16,123 bases of DNA from positions 1 through 16,123 of the forward strand of contig CAKUGW010000071.1 in assembly GCA_934654805.1 (NCBI GenBank), written 5' to 3'. Each line of letters begins with the position of its first letter. The first letter of the stretch is position 1. This DNA comes from an uncultured Kiritimatiellota bacterium (GTDB lineage Bacteria; Verrucomicrobiota; Kiritimatiellia; RFP12; UBA1067). Of this stretch, positions 1-6,402 are shown in pieces. Below the pieces are notes generated by a model, which was given only the letters and a program-made list of their open reading frames with translations, made no database searches and had not been told where the DNA came from. A program made the position numbers and the translations under genes.

Positions 1-30
1 AGGACAGCCCTAACGGCTCAACACCCAAAG

Positions 31-333
31 TTAGGATTTAGTTCTGGAATCCAAGTTTAGTTCCGGACGCGGCGTTTCCTCTTTTTCCCGGCCCCCCCGA
101 AACTGCACGAAAACGACAGATATCATGCGCTTTATCAGAGTTGACATTCCAATACTGCAACGTGCCGTCCGGTCGATCGACACGAGCCGCGCCTCGTCCG
201 CGCCACGCGCGCGCAGCAGGTTCCGCACCGACTCCAGCGCGCCCGTCTTGTTCGCGCCGCGCACGCCGACGATCGCCTTGACGCGCGCATCGTCCAGATG
301 GGCCGCCGCCCAGTCCATCAGGCCGGACGCCAT
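31..333 (-). CDS. Small ORF coupled to pheA; probable truncated N-terminus of an AAA_14-type ATPase
   Basis: A 100-codon ORF whose ATG shares one base with the pheA stop (TGATG), so translational coupling is likely. Residues about 6-55 resemble the start of AAA_14/DUF4143-type ATPases: a helix containing LMDW, then VKAIVGVRGANKT where the family usually has a V-x-x-G-x-R-R-x-G-K-S/T P-loop, then a helix and LVSID where those proteins have a beta strand reading like IISIN. The P-loop-like segment has Asn where the glycine before the catalytic Lys is expected, so nucleotide binding is doubtful. After residue 55 the similarity stops, the DNA becomes clearly less GC-rich, and the tail looks non-functional. 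Full-length members are several hundred residues, so this is most likely a remnant. A second frame, opening near 169 with DGTLQYWNVNSD and stopping at 38-40, also looks protein-like, so a frameshift or fusion is possible. A run of seven C at 92-98 is slippage-prone. The family match is by eye; function is unknown. Confidence 0.45.
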   Translation of the reverse strand: MASGLMDWAAAHLDDARVKAIVGVRGANKTGALESVRNLLRARGADEARLVSIDRTARCSIGMSTLIKRMISVVFVQFRGGREKEETPRPELNLDSRTKS

Positions 334-1484
334 CACTTCTCCCCGAACGCGCCGAGGAAGGTGAAGTGCTCGATCTCCGGGTCGGACGACAGCTCGGCGA
401 GGAGCGCGCGCACCTGCGGGTCGGCCGTGCTCGCCTCGAAGTCGAAGACGAAGCTGAACTCGAAGTCGCGCCCCGGCACGGGCCGCGACTCGAGCTTCGT
501 GAGGTTCACGTCGATCGCGGCGAACTTGGCGATGATGCCGTTCAGCGCGCCCGGCCGGTGCGGCAGGCTCAGCATGAGGCTGATCTTGTTCGCGTCGGGG
601 CGGATCTCCAGGTCCTTCGCGATGCAGATGAAGCGCGTGTAGTTGTAGGCCGCGTCGCAGATGTCCTCGGCGATCACGTCGAGGCCGTAGAGCTCGGCGC
701 AGGCCCGCGAGGCGATGACCGCCGCGTCGCGCCGTCCGCTCGCCGCGAGCTCCTTCGCCGCGACGGCCGTGTTCGCCCCCGGCTCCGCGTGCAGGTCGGG
801 ATGCGCCTTCAGGAAGCGGCCGCACTGCGCAAGCGCGTGCGCGTGGCTCGTGACCGTGCGGACGTCCGAGAGCTTCACGCCGGGCGGCGCGAGCAGCACG
901 TGGTCGACCTTGAGTCGCAGGGCGCGCACGATGTGGAAGCGGTGCCGGCGCATGAGGTCGTAGACCGAGGCGACGGAGCCCGCCGCCGAGTTCTCGACCG
1001 GCAGCACGCCATACGGGCAGAGGCCCTTCTCCACGGCCTCGAACACCTTCTCGAAGCCCTTGAAGTAGAGGATCGTCGGAATCGGGAAGAGGAGGGACGT
1101 CGCCTGCTGCGCATACGAGCCCTCCACGCCCGCGCAGGCGACGACCGCCTTCTGCGGGAAGCGCGCGTCCGTCGTCGCGCGGGCGATCTCGTCCAGGAGC
1201 GCGCCGCCCGCGCCGATCCGGCTACGCTGCAGGGCCTTCGAGAGGCCGAAGAGCGTCGTGAAGAGCTGGCGGACGCCGATCATGTGCTCGGGCGGCACGA
1301 GGCCCGTCACGCGCGTGAGGATCGCCCGCTCGCGCGCCGGGTCCGTGACGGGGCGGCCCGCCGCGCGCTTCAGCTCGGCGACGCGCGCGGACACCTCGAG
1401 CCGCCTTTCCACGAGCCGCGTGATCTCGCCGTCGATCGCGTCGATCGCGTCGCGGCACTGCTTCAGGTCATTCATCTCTTCCAT
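333..1484 (-). CDS. pheA: Bifunctional chorismate mutase / prephenate dehydratase (P-protein)
   Basis: Converts chorismate to prephenate and then to phenylpyruvate, the committed steps to phenylalanine, in the cytoplasm. The 383-residue protein has the usual P-protein order. Residues about 5-90 are an AroQ-type helical chorismate mutase (IDAIDGEITRLVERR near the N-terminus). About 113-290 is the prephenate dehydratase domain, with VEGSYAQQA, LPVENSAAGSV and the active-site TRF at 283-285 (NYTRFICI). About 300-383 is an ACT domain with GALN at 312-315 and ESRP at 332-335, matching the GALV and ESRP motifs that bind Phe for feedback inhibition. I chose the ATG at 1484 because AAGGAAA lies 7 bases upstream; the ATG at 1517 would add 11 residues and has no such site. 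It lies 51 bases after aroF and overlaps the next ORF by one base. It is probably co-transcribed with aroF under the upstream leader. The family call is secure. Confidence 0.96.
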   Translation of the reverse strand: MEEMNDLKQCRDAIDAIDGEITRLVERRLEVSARVAELKRAAGRPVTDPARERAILTRVTGLVPPEHMIGVRQLFTTLFGLSKALQRSRIGAGGALLDEIARATTDARFPQKAVVACAGVEGSYAQQATSLLFPIPTILYFKGFEKVFEAVEKGLCPYGVLPVENSAAGSVASVYDLMRRHRFHIVRALRLKVDHVLLAPPGVKLSDVRTVTSHAHALAQCGRFLKAHPDLHAEPGANTAVAAKELAASGRRDAAVIASRACAELYGLDVIAEDICDAAYNYTRFICIAKDLEIRPDANKISLMLSLPHRPGALNGIIAKFAAIDVNLTKLESRPVPGRDFEFSFVFDFEASTADPQVRALLAELSSDPEIEHFTFLGAFGEK

Positions 1485-1535
1485 CTGCGTTTCCTTCCGA
1501 GGGCTTTCCGCCCCCAATCCCCCACTTCTCGTTCC

Positions 1536-2564
1536 TCACTTCTCATCCCCCATCTTCCACTTCTCGACAAGCGCGCGCACGTCGCGCACCTTCGCCATCG
1601 TCTGCGCGAACATCTCCGGCGTCTGGCTCTGCGCGCCGTCGCACTTCGCGTGCGGCGGGTCGTTGTGCACCTCGATGATGAGGCCGTCCGCCCCGATGGC
1701 CGTCGCCGCGACCGCGACCGAATCGACCATGTAGGCGTGGCCCGTCGCGTGCGAGGGGTCGACGACGACCGGCAGGTGCGAGAGGCGGCGCAGCATCGTG
1801 ACGACGCCAAGGTCGAGCGTGTTCCGGAGGGCCGTCTCGAACGTGCGGATGCCGCGCTCGCAGAGGATCACGTTCGGGTTGCCCGACGCCATGATGTACT
1901 CCGCGCTCATCAGCAGCTCCTGCAGCGTCGCGCTCATGCCGCGCTTGAGGAGGATCGGCTTCTTCGTGTAGGCGCCGACCTCCTTCAGGAGGTTGAAGTT
2001 CTGCATGTTGCGCGCGCCGATCTGGATGACGTCCACGTCGTTGAAGAGCTCGATGTCGCCGAAGTCCATGAGCTCCGTGACGATCGGGAGGCCCGTCTCC
2101 CGCTTCGCCGTCGTGAGCATGTCGAGGCCGACCTTGCCGAGGCCCTGGAAGGCGTAGGGGGAGGTGCGCGGCTTGAACGCCCCGCCCCGCAGGAGCGTCG
2201 CGCCCGCCGCCTTGACGGCCTTGGCGATGCCGACGACCTGCTCCTCCGACTCGACGCTGCACGGGCCGGCGATCACGGCGAACCCGCCCGCGCCGATCTT
2301 CACGCCGGAGCAGTCGATCGCCGAGTCCTCCGGATGGAACTTGCGGTTCGCGGCCTTGTAGGGCTCCTGCACGCGCTGGACCTGCTCGACGACGTCCAGC
2401 GCCTCCAGGATGCCGGGATCGACGTGCGTGACGTCGCCGACGCAGCCGATGACCGTTTCCGACGAGCCGACCGACTCATGCGGCTCGATGCCGCGGGAGC
2501 GGAGCAGGCTCTTCAGGTTCTCGACCTGGCCCGCGTCCGCGTTTTTCTTCAGTATGATGATCAT
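1536..2564 (-). CDS. aroF: 3-deoxy-7-phosphoheptulonate (DAHP) synthase, type I-beta with N-terminal regulatory domain
   Basis: Condenses phosphoenolpyruvate and erythrose 4-phosphate to DAHP, the first step of the shikimate pathway. The 342 residues begin with a ferredoxin-like domain (about 1-70), the type that gives aromatic feedback control in the Thermotoga maritima enzyme. The catalytic TIM barrel runs from about 90 to 337. Visible signatures are IAGPCSVES (98-106), LLRGGAFKPRTSPYAFQG (124-141), QIGARNMQN (181-189), LLKRGMSATLQE (205-216), CERGIRTFE (235-243) and VVVDPSHATGH (266-276). The expected metal ligands are C102, H272, E298 and D309. The start is the only sensible ATG, but no clear Shine-Dalgarno precedes it. 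It is the first structural gene after the aromatic leader and attenuator and is followed 51 bases later by pheA. It could equally be named aroG or aroA by other conventions; the enzyme class is secure. Confidence 0.96.
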   Translation of the reverse strand: MIIILKKNADAGQVENLKSLLRSRGIEPHESVGSSETVIGCVGDVTHVDPGILEALDVVEQVQRVQEPYKAANRKFHPEDSAIDCSGVKIGAGGFAVIAGPCSVESEEQVVGIAKAVKAAGATLLRGGAFKPRTSPYAFQGLGKVGLDMLTTAKRETGLPIVTELMDFGDIELFNDVDVIQIGARNMQNFNLLKEVGAYTKKPILLKRGMSATLQELLMSAEYIMASGNPNVILCERGIRTFETALRNTLDLGVVTMLRRLSHLPVVVDPSHATGHAYMVDSVAVAATAIGADGLIIEVHNDPPHAKCDGAQSQTPEMFAQTMAKVRDVRALVEKWKMGDEK

Positions 2565-2616
2565 GGTTTTGAGGTCTCAGGATAATTAGGTTTCAGGTGA
2601 TAGGTTTTGAGTTTGA

Positions 2617-2696
2617 AATCTGCTTCTGGTTCGGAATCTGCGCTCCGAGATTGGAATCTGAGATTTGAGATCTTGAATTTGAGATTTGAGATGCTT
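2617..2696 (-). repeat. Four short phased repeats in the aroF untranslated leader
   Basis: On the plus strand the words AATCTG, AATCTG, AATCTG and AATTTG begin at 2617, 2635, 2655 and 2676, giving units of 18, 20 and 21 bases. The last two units (2655-2675 and 2676-2696) match at about 17 of 21 positions. The transcribed strand therefore carries repeated CAGAUU/CAAAUU in an A/C/U-rich, poorly structured segment between the attenuator hairpin and aroF. The stretch from 2565 to 2713 otherwise shows no gene, no ribosome binding site and no terminator. It may be simple-sequence drift or a protein or ribosome standby site; the sequence does not decide. Confidence 0.5.
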
Positions 2697-2713
2697 AAGC
2701 CCTTAAAAGCCAA

Positions 2714-2746
2714 GACGGCCTCGCTGTTCGATTCAGCGGGGCCGCC
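2714..2746 (-). terminator. Candidate attenuator hairpin upstream of aroF
   Basis: Arms at 2734-2746 and 2714-2726 form a 13-bp GC-rich stem with one C-A mismatch and one G-U pair, closing a 7-base loop. It starts 27 bases after the leader peptide stop codon. The transcript continues UUGGCUUUU, a broken U-run, so intrinsic termination would be imperfect. The seven bases 2736-2742 in the upstream arm are also exactly complementary to 2793-2799 inside the leader ORF (codons 18-20). That pairing excludes the hairpin and is the natural antiterminator. Inferred logic: a ribosome stalled at the Tyr/Phe/Trp codons leaves codons 18-20 free and readthrough follows; a ribosome that finishes the peptide masks them and the hairpin forms. 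The pairing is visible; the regulation is inferred. Confidence 0.6.
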
Positions 2747-2773
2747 TTTGCCGTATCTGCTTTTTCACCTTTT

Positions 2774-2851
2774 TTATCGGCACGACAAATCCGCCCCGCG
2801 CGGAATAAACGCGAAGTTCACGTACCAAAAGTAATAAAGCCTGTTGCTCAT
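2774..2851 (-). CDS. Aromatic-rich leader peptide of the aroF-pheA operon
   Basis: A 25-residue ORF (ATG at 2851, TAA at 2774-2776) beginning MSNR and continuing LYYFWYVNFAF at residues 5-15. Seven of those eleven residues are Tyr (3), Phe (3) or Trp (1). It sits directly downstream of a good promoter, ahead of a GC-rich hairpin, and ahead of the DAHP synthase and pheA genes. These are the marks of a leader peptide whose stalled translation senses charged aromatic tRNAs, as known for pheA, pheST and trp leaders of proteobacteria. Mixed Tyr, Phe and Trp codons suit the shared first enzyme of the pathway. No Shine-Dalgarno is visible; the predicted transcript start is only about 6-8 bases upstream, so initiation would be nearly leaderless. 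The peptide itself probably has no other function. It is shorter than typical gene-calling limits. Confidence 0.75.
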   Translation of the reverse strand: MSNRLYYFWYVNFAFIPRGADLSCR

Positions 2852-2863
2852 AAGACGGTGCGT

Positions 2864-2893
2864 AGTTTACCAAATTCTCCGCCGCCGCGTCAA
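2864..2893 (-). promoter_or_regulatory. Sigma70-type promoter of the leader-aroF-pheA operon
   Basis: Reading the minus strand, TTGACG at 2893-2888 (-35) is followed by an 18-base spacer and TAAACT at 2869-2864 (-10), preceded by TGG at 2872-2870, an extended -10. The predicted start of transcription is near 2857-2859, just 6-8 bases before the leader peptide ATG. The match to the consensus and its position make this the likely operon promoter. Confidence 0.7.
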
Positions 2894-2914
2894 GGGCCCG
2901 AAGTTCCTGCACCA

Positions 2915-2956
2915 TTATCCCGATTTTTCAGGCGGGACAGCTTATCCCGATTTCTC
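2915..2956. repeat. Pair of 15-base direct repeats upstream of the aro promoter
   Basis: TTATCCCGATTTTTC at 2915-2929 and TTATCCCGATTTCTC at 2942-2956 differ at one base and are 27 bases apart, ending 22 bases upstream of the -35 element. The intervening GGGACAG also lets 2933-2937 pair with 2945-2949 as a 5-bp hairpin with a 7-base loop. This may be a tandem operator for the aro promoter or a weak terminator region for the glycan operon. There is no T-run on the minus strand after the hairpin, so I do not call it a terminator. The remainder of 2894-3016 holds nothing else I can support. Confidence 0.35.
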
Positions 2957-3016
2957 GCCGAACCACAGCAAATGATGGACTCGGGTAGTTTTGTTCACGG
3001 TTCCTGTGACTGACCC

Positions 3017-6000
3017 TCACCTGCGCATCCGCTCGATCTCATCCGCCCAGATGTCGTAGCCGGACGGGTTCGGGTGCAGGCGATCCCAGAAGAGCGCGGC
3101 GTTCAGCCGGCCCGCCGCATCCAGGAAGCGCGCGCCGATGTCATGAAAGAAGACGTGTTGCCCGTCCGCCAGGCCTTGCAGCAGGCGGTTGTACGCGGTG
3201 ATGCGGTCTGGCCAGAGACGCGGCGTCTCCTTTCCGCCGACGTCGCGCGGCAGGACGGCCAGCAGGTGAAGCCGCGCGTCCGGCTGCTTGATCCGAATCA
3301 GCGCGACGAGCTTCCGGACGGCGGCGAACACGTCCTCCGGCGCGGCGTTCTCGCCGCCGAGATCGTTCGTGCCGATCAGCACGAGGATGTCACGCGCACG
3401 ATAGCCGTCCAGCTCGCCCCAGAGGCACCGCCAGACGAGATTGCCGACCGTGTCGCCGTTGTAGCCGAGCGTCAAGACCGTCCGGGACTTCCGCAGGCGC
3501 TCCAGCGCGGGCTGTCCGTCCCAGCCCTGCGTGATGGAATCGCCCAGCAGCGCCCAATCGACTTCTTTCCCGCGCAACGCGGCGATTTCGCGCGCCTTTT
3601 CGTCGCGCCGCGCCCACCACCAGGCGTCGTCTTTCGGGAAGACGCGCAACGTGCGAGACTCCGTCGCGCCCTTCTCGAAGACGACGCCTTCCGTATACGG
3701 CCCGCGCACAAACAGCGGCTCCTCGCCGTCCGGACGCGCCTCGCCGTCGAACCAGACGTTCGACACCGCGCACACGGCCGGACGCGCCGGCGTCTGCTCG
3801 GTCGCCGGGACTCCGTTGATCGTCACGCCCGAGAACCGCACGTTCCGCGTCAGGCGGGTCCGGTCTCCGCCCTTCACGAAGAACCGAAGCGGAATCGCCG
3901 CCCCCTCGAACGCGACCTGCGAGACTTCCACATTGGCGATGCGGCCCGGCTTGTCGGACTGCGTGTAGACGTTGACCACGGGCTGGATGCGCATGGTGGC
4001 CTCGGTTCGCCCGTGCGCGTCCGTGCGGACGCGCACGTTCCGGAACACGACGTTCGAGATCGCCATGTCGTCGCCCGGCTCAATCAGCATCAGCGGGCGA
4101 ACATAGCGGACGACATCGTTGTCCTCGAACCTGAAATCGGAAATGTGCGCGGCGCGCGACTCGTGCCCCAGGCAGACGATGCGCGCGAAGTCGCACCAGA
4201 AGACGGAGTTGCGCACGGCGAGGCGTTCGCAGTTCCCGTTTTCGCGCGTGATGCCCTTGACCGCCACGCAGTCGTCCTGCGTGCGGAAGAAGCAGTCGTC
4301 GATCAGGAGGTCGCGCGTGTTGGACGGGTCGATGCCGTCGTCGTTCGCGCACCGCGAGCCGCAGATCTTGACGTTGCGCAGCGTCACGCCGTCGCACCCC
4401 TCCGGGTACACCGTCCAGTGGTAGGAGCCGAGAAGCGTCAGGTCCTCCAGCGAGACGTTCCGGCACTTGTAGAGGTCGACGAAGGCGTACTGCGGCCCCT
4501 TGTTCCCCCGCGTCGACTCGAAGACGGACGCATCCAGGACGCCCCGTCCGCACAGGCGGATGTCCGAGCCTTCCGCGCGCACGGCCGCCTGCAGGACGGC
4601 CCCCTCCGCGAGGTAGAGCGTCTCGCCCGTGCCGAGGCGCACGACGTCCCCCGGCACGCGATGAAGCCCCGCGCCGAAATACCTGACCTTGGAATCGTCC
4701 GCCGCCGGCACGTTCTTTTCGGGCGGATTCGCGAACACGAACAGCGGGCCCGTGCGCCGCTCGTTCGGCTCGACGGTGAACTTGCACGGCCGCAGCACCG
4801 TGACCGCCAGCCTCGACCGGCCCTGCCGCGTCAGGCGGACAGGCGCAGATTTCGGCTGTATCAGCACATTTGAAAGGTCGCGCCCGTCGCGCGCCTCGAT
4901 GACGAGTTCCAGACCGTCCTTCGCGTCCAAGTTCACGAACGCATACTCGTCGCGCGGATAGTCCGGCGAATTGTAGCGGGCGAACGCACGGCAGACGAAG
5001 GCGTCGCGTCCATTGGCGGAGACCGCCCACAGCCCGCTCCGCAGGCTCTCCACGCCATACGGCGCGCCGTTCGTCACGGCCTGGTCCTCGTCCACGCCCG
5101 GCAGGCCGCGCGCCCCGTAGTCCGCGCCGGCGCCGAACAGGCGGTAGTCTTTTCGGTAGGCGTTCGTGAAATCGGGCCGGCGGAAAACGCCGCGCGTCTC
5201 CAAGCCCGTCTCCTGCTGAAACTTCCTGAACGCCTCCTCGCCCGCCTCAAACAGCCGGGGTTCTCCGCTCCTGCCCGTCCAGCGGCAGATGCGGTTCGCC
5301 ACCCCGTCCCAGTCGGACGGCAGCCAATAGAGGTTGCCGTCCAGCCTCGATTCCGCCGCGCCGGACAGGCGAATCGCCTCCGCTGTGCAGCGGTAGAAGA
5401 CGTTGCTCGCGACAGACGCCGCGCCCGCCAGGACAAGGTGCGAGCCGCACGCTGACGCGGCCTTCTCACGCCCCCAGCCGAGGCCCGCCTCGACGCACGT
5501 GTTGTGCGCGAAACGGACATTCCTCGCGTTCTTGCCGCAGGCGAACGAGACGCCGCACTTCCAGACGACGTTATCCGTCAGCGCGATGTCCGAGGCGCCC
5601 TTGACCGCCAGCGCCGCGTCCCGCACCTGCCAGATGCGGTTGCGTTCCACGCGACACGCCGTGGCGTTCGCCCCAAACACGATTCCGGACACGACATAGG
5701 AAATGTCGCAGTTGCGCACGGTCACGCGCGCAACGTCTGCGCCGCCGACCGCCGCCGCGCCGCCGTAGCGAAGGCTCAGGCCCTCGTACACGACGTCATG
5801 GCATCCCGTCTGGTCGATGATGGGACGCGCCACGACGAGCTCCGCCGCGCCGAGGTAGTCGAACGGATAGCACCAGCTGCGAAGAACGACGCGACGTCGT
5901 TCCGCATCGTACCAGAACGTCAGGTGCCGGTTGAGGTCGGCCTCCCCTGCGACGACGCGGGCGATGTTGTCTTCGGACGCGCCCTCCTGGACGAGCCCCA

Positions 6001-6382
6001 TCGCCGTGCCGAACACGCCGCGCACCTCCGACGCCAGGTCGCCCGCGCACGTCGGCCGGGTCTGCCACAGCTCCCACCGTCCGTCATGGTTGGCGGAAAG
6101 CCACCCGTCCCTGTCCGCCACGCGCACGCTGCACGACAGCTGCGGCTTCGCGCCCTCGCCGAAGAACGAATAGACGACCGGCGCGCCCGGACGCCCCGAA
6201 CGCGGCTTCAATGTGCCGCGCCAGACGCCCCCGCGCCGGAACAGAACCTTGTCGCCCGGCTGGACGTCCCAGCCGTTGACCTCGCCCAGCGTCGTTTCCG
6301 GCTCGACGCGCCACGTCCGCGCATCCGCCGACAGAAGCAGTCCGAGGCAAGCTCCCACAAGTGCAAAACGCATGACTGACAT
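3017..6382 (-). CDS. Secreted three-module protein: beta-helix, GH28-like domain and SGNH/GDSL esterase
   Basis: A 1121-residue exported protein, last in the glycan operon. Residues 1-21 are a signal peptide (hydrophobic core FALVGACLGLLLS, cleavage after ADA). About 180-360 is a right-handed parallel beta-helix of short repeats such as ARVTVRNCDISYV, with no visible catalytic motif. About 550-880 is a second beta-helix resembling GH28 polygalacturonases: NDDGID (680-685), QDDC (702-705), LGH (738-740) and RIQ (798-800) stand where NTDG, DD, GHG and RIK are expected, the last with Gln for Lys. About 940-1121 is an SGNH/GDSL hydrolase with GDSIT (S949), LGYNGDT (972-978), GTND (1004-1007) and DRLHPNPSGY (D1100, H1103). 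It likely cleaves and deacetylates a pectin-like polymer. I start at the ATG at 6382, with AAGGGG upstream and a 20-base gap after the previous gene; the open frame to 6664 overlaps that gene and lacks a signal peptide. The exact substrate is not determinable. Confidence 0.88.
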   Translation of the reverse strand: MSVMRFALVGACLGLLLSADARTWRVEPETTLGEVNGWDVQPGDKVLFRRGGVWRGTLKPRSGRPGAPVVYSFFGEGAKPQLSCSVRVADRDGWLSANHDGRWELWQTRPTCAGDLASEVRGVFGTAMGLVQEGASEDNIARVVAGEADLNRHLTFWYDAERRRVVLRSWCYPFDYLGAAELVVARPIIDQTGCHDVVYEGLSLRYGGAAAVGGADVARVTVRNCDISYVVSGIVFGANATACRVERNRIWQVRDAALAVKGASDIALTDNVVWKCGVSFACGKNARNVRFAHNTCVEAGLGWGREKAASACGSHLVLAGAASVASNVFYRCTAEAIRLSGAAESRLDGNLYWLPSDWDGVANRICRWTGRSGEPRLFEAGEEAFRKFQQETGLETRGVFRRPDFTNAYRKDYRLFGAGADYGARGLPGVDEDQAVTNGAPYGVESLRSGLWAVSANGRDAFVCRAFARYNSPDYPRDEYAFVNLDAKDGLELVIEARDGRDLSNVLIQPKSAPVRLTRQGRSRLAVTVLRPCKFTVEPNERRTGPLFVFANPPEKNVPAADDSKVRYFGAGLHRVPGDVVRLGTGETLYLAEGAVLQAAVRAEGSDIRLCGRGVLDASVFESTRGNKGPQYAFVDLYKCRNVSLEDLTLLGSYHWTVYPEGCDGVTLRNVKICGSRCANDDGIDPSNTRDLLIDDCFFRTQDDCVAVKGITRENGNCERLAVRNSVFWCDFARIVCLGHESRAAHISDFRFEDNDVVRYVRPLMLIEPGDDMAISNVVFRNVRVRTDAHGRTEATMRIQPVVNVYTQSDKPGRIANVEVSQVAFEGAAIPLRFFVKGGDRTRLTRNVRFSGVTINGVPATEQTPARPAVCAVSNVWFDGEARPDGEEPLFVRGPYTEGVVFEKGATESRTLRVFPKDDAWWWARRDEKAREIAALRGKEVDWALLGDSITQGWDGQPALERLRKSRTVLTLGYNGDTVGNLVWRCLWGELDGYRARDILVLIGTNDLGGENAAPEDVFAAVRKLVALIRIKQPDARLHLLAVLPRDVGGKETPRLWPDRITAYNRLLQGLADGQHVFFHDIGARFLDAAGRLNAALFWDRLHPNPSGYDIWADEIERMRR

Positions 6383-6402
6383 CGCGCCACCACCCCTTGA
6401 CC

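Noticed and set aside
37..67. Two copies of TTTAGTTC(T/C)GGA 19 bases apart near the window edge
   Set aside because: Only two short copies at the edge of the window; too little to call an element or attachment site.
1485..1517. Earlier ATG for pheA
   Set aside because: No ribosome binding site precedes 1517, while AAGGAAA is well placed before 1484; the extra 11 residues do not look like chorismate mutase.
366..2585. Long plus-strand open frame over pheA and aroF
   Set aside because: Composition is Arg/Asp/Leu/Val-heavy with no domain, and both antisense genes are unmistakable enzymes.
2655..2692. GAG/TAG-like triplets that could be a TRAP protein binding site
   Set aside because: The GAG triplets are on the plus strand; the transcribed RNA reads CUC/CAAAUC there, so TRAP-type binding does not apply.
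2607..2834. A 75-codon plus-strand ORF across the attenuator region
   Set aside because: It is built from the short repeats and runs antisense to the leader peptide; no ribosome binding site and no family.
2733..2915. A 60-codon minus-strand ORF overlapping the leader region
   Set aside because: It starts upstream of the promoter -35 element, lies in a different frame from the aromatic leader peptide and has no notable features.
2986..3016. Possible terminator just after the GH28-like/SGNH gene
   Set aside because: The only hairpin (TCAC with GTGA) has a 4-bp stem and no T-run, too weak to call.
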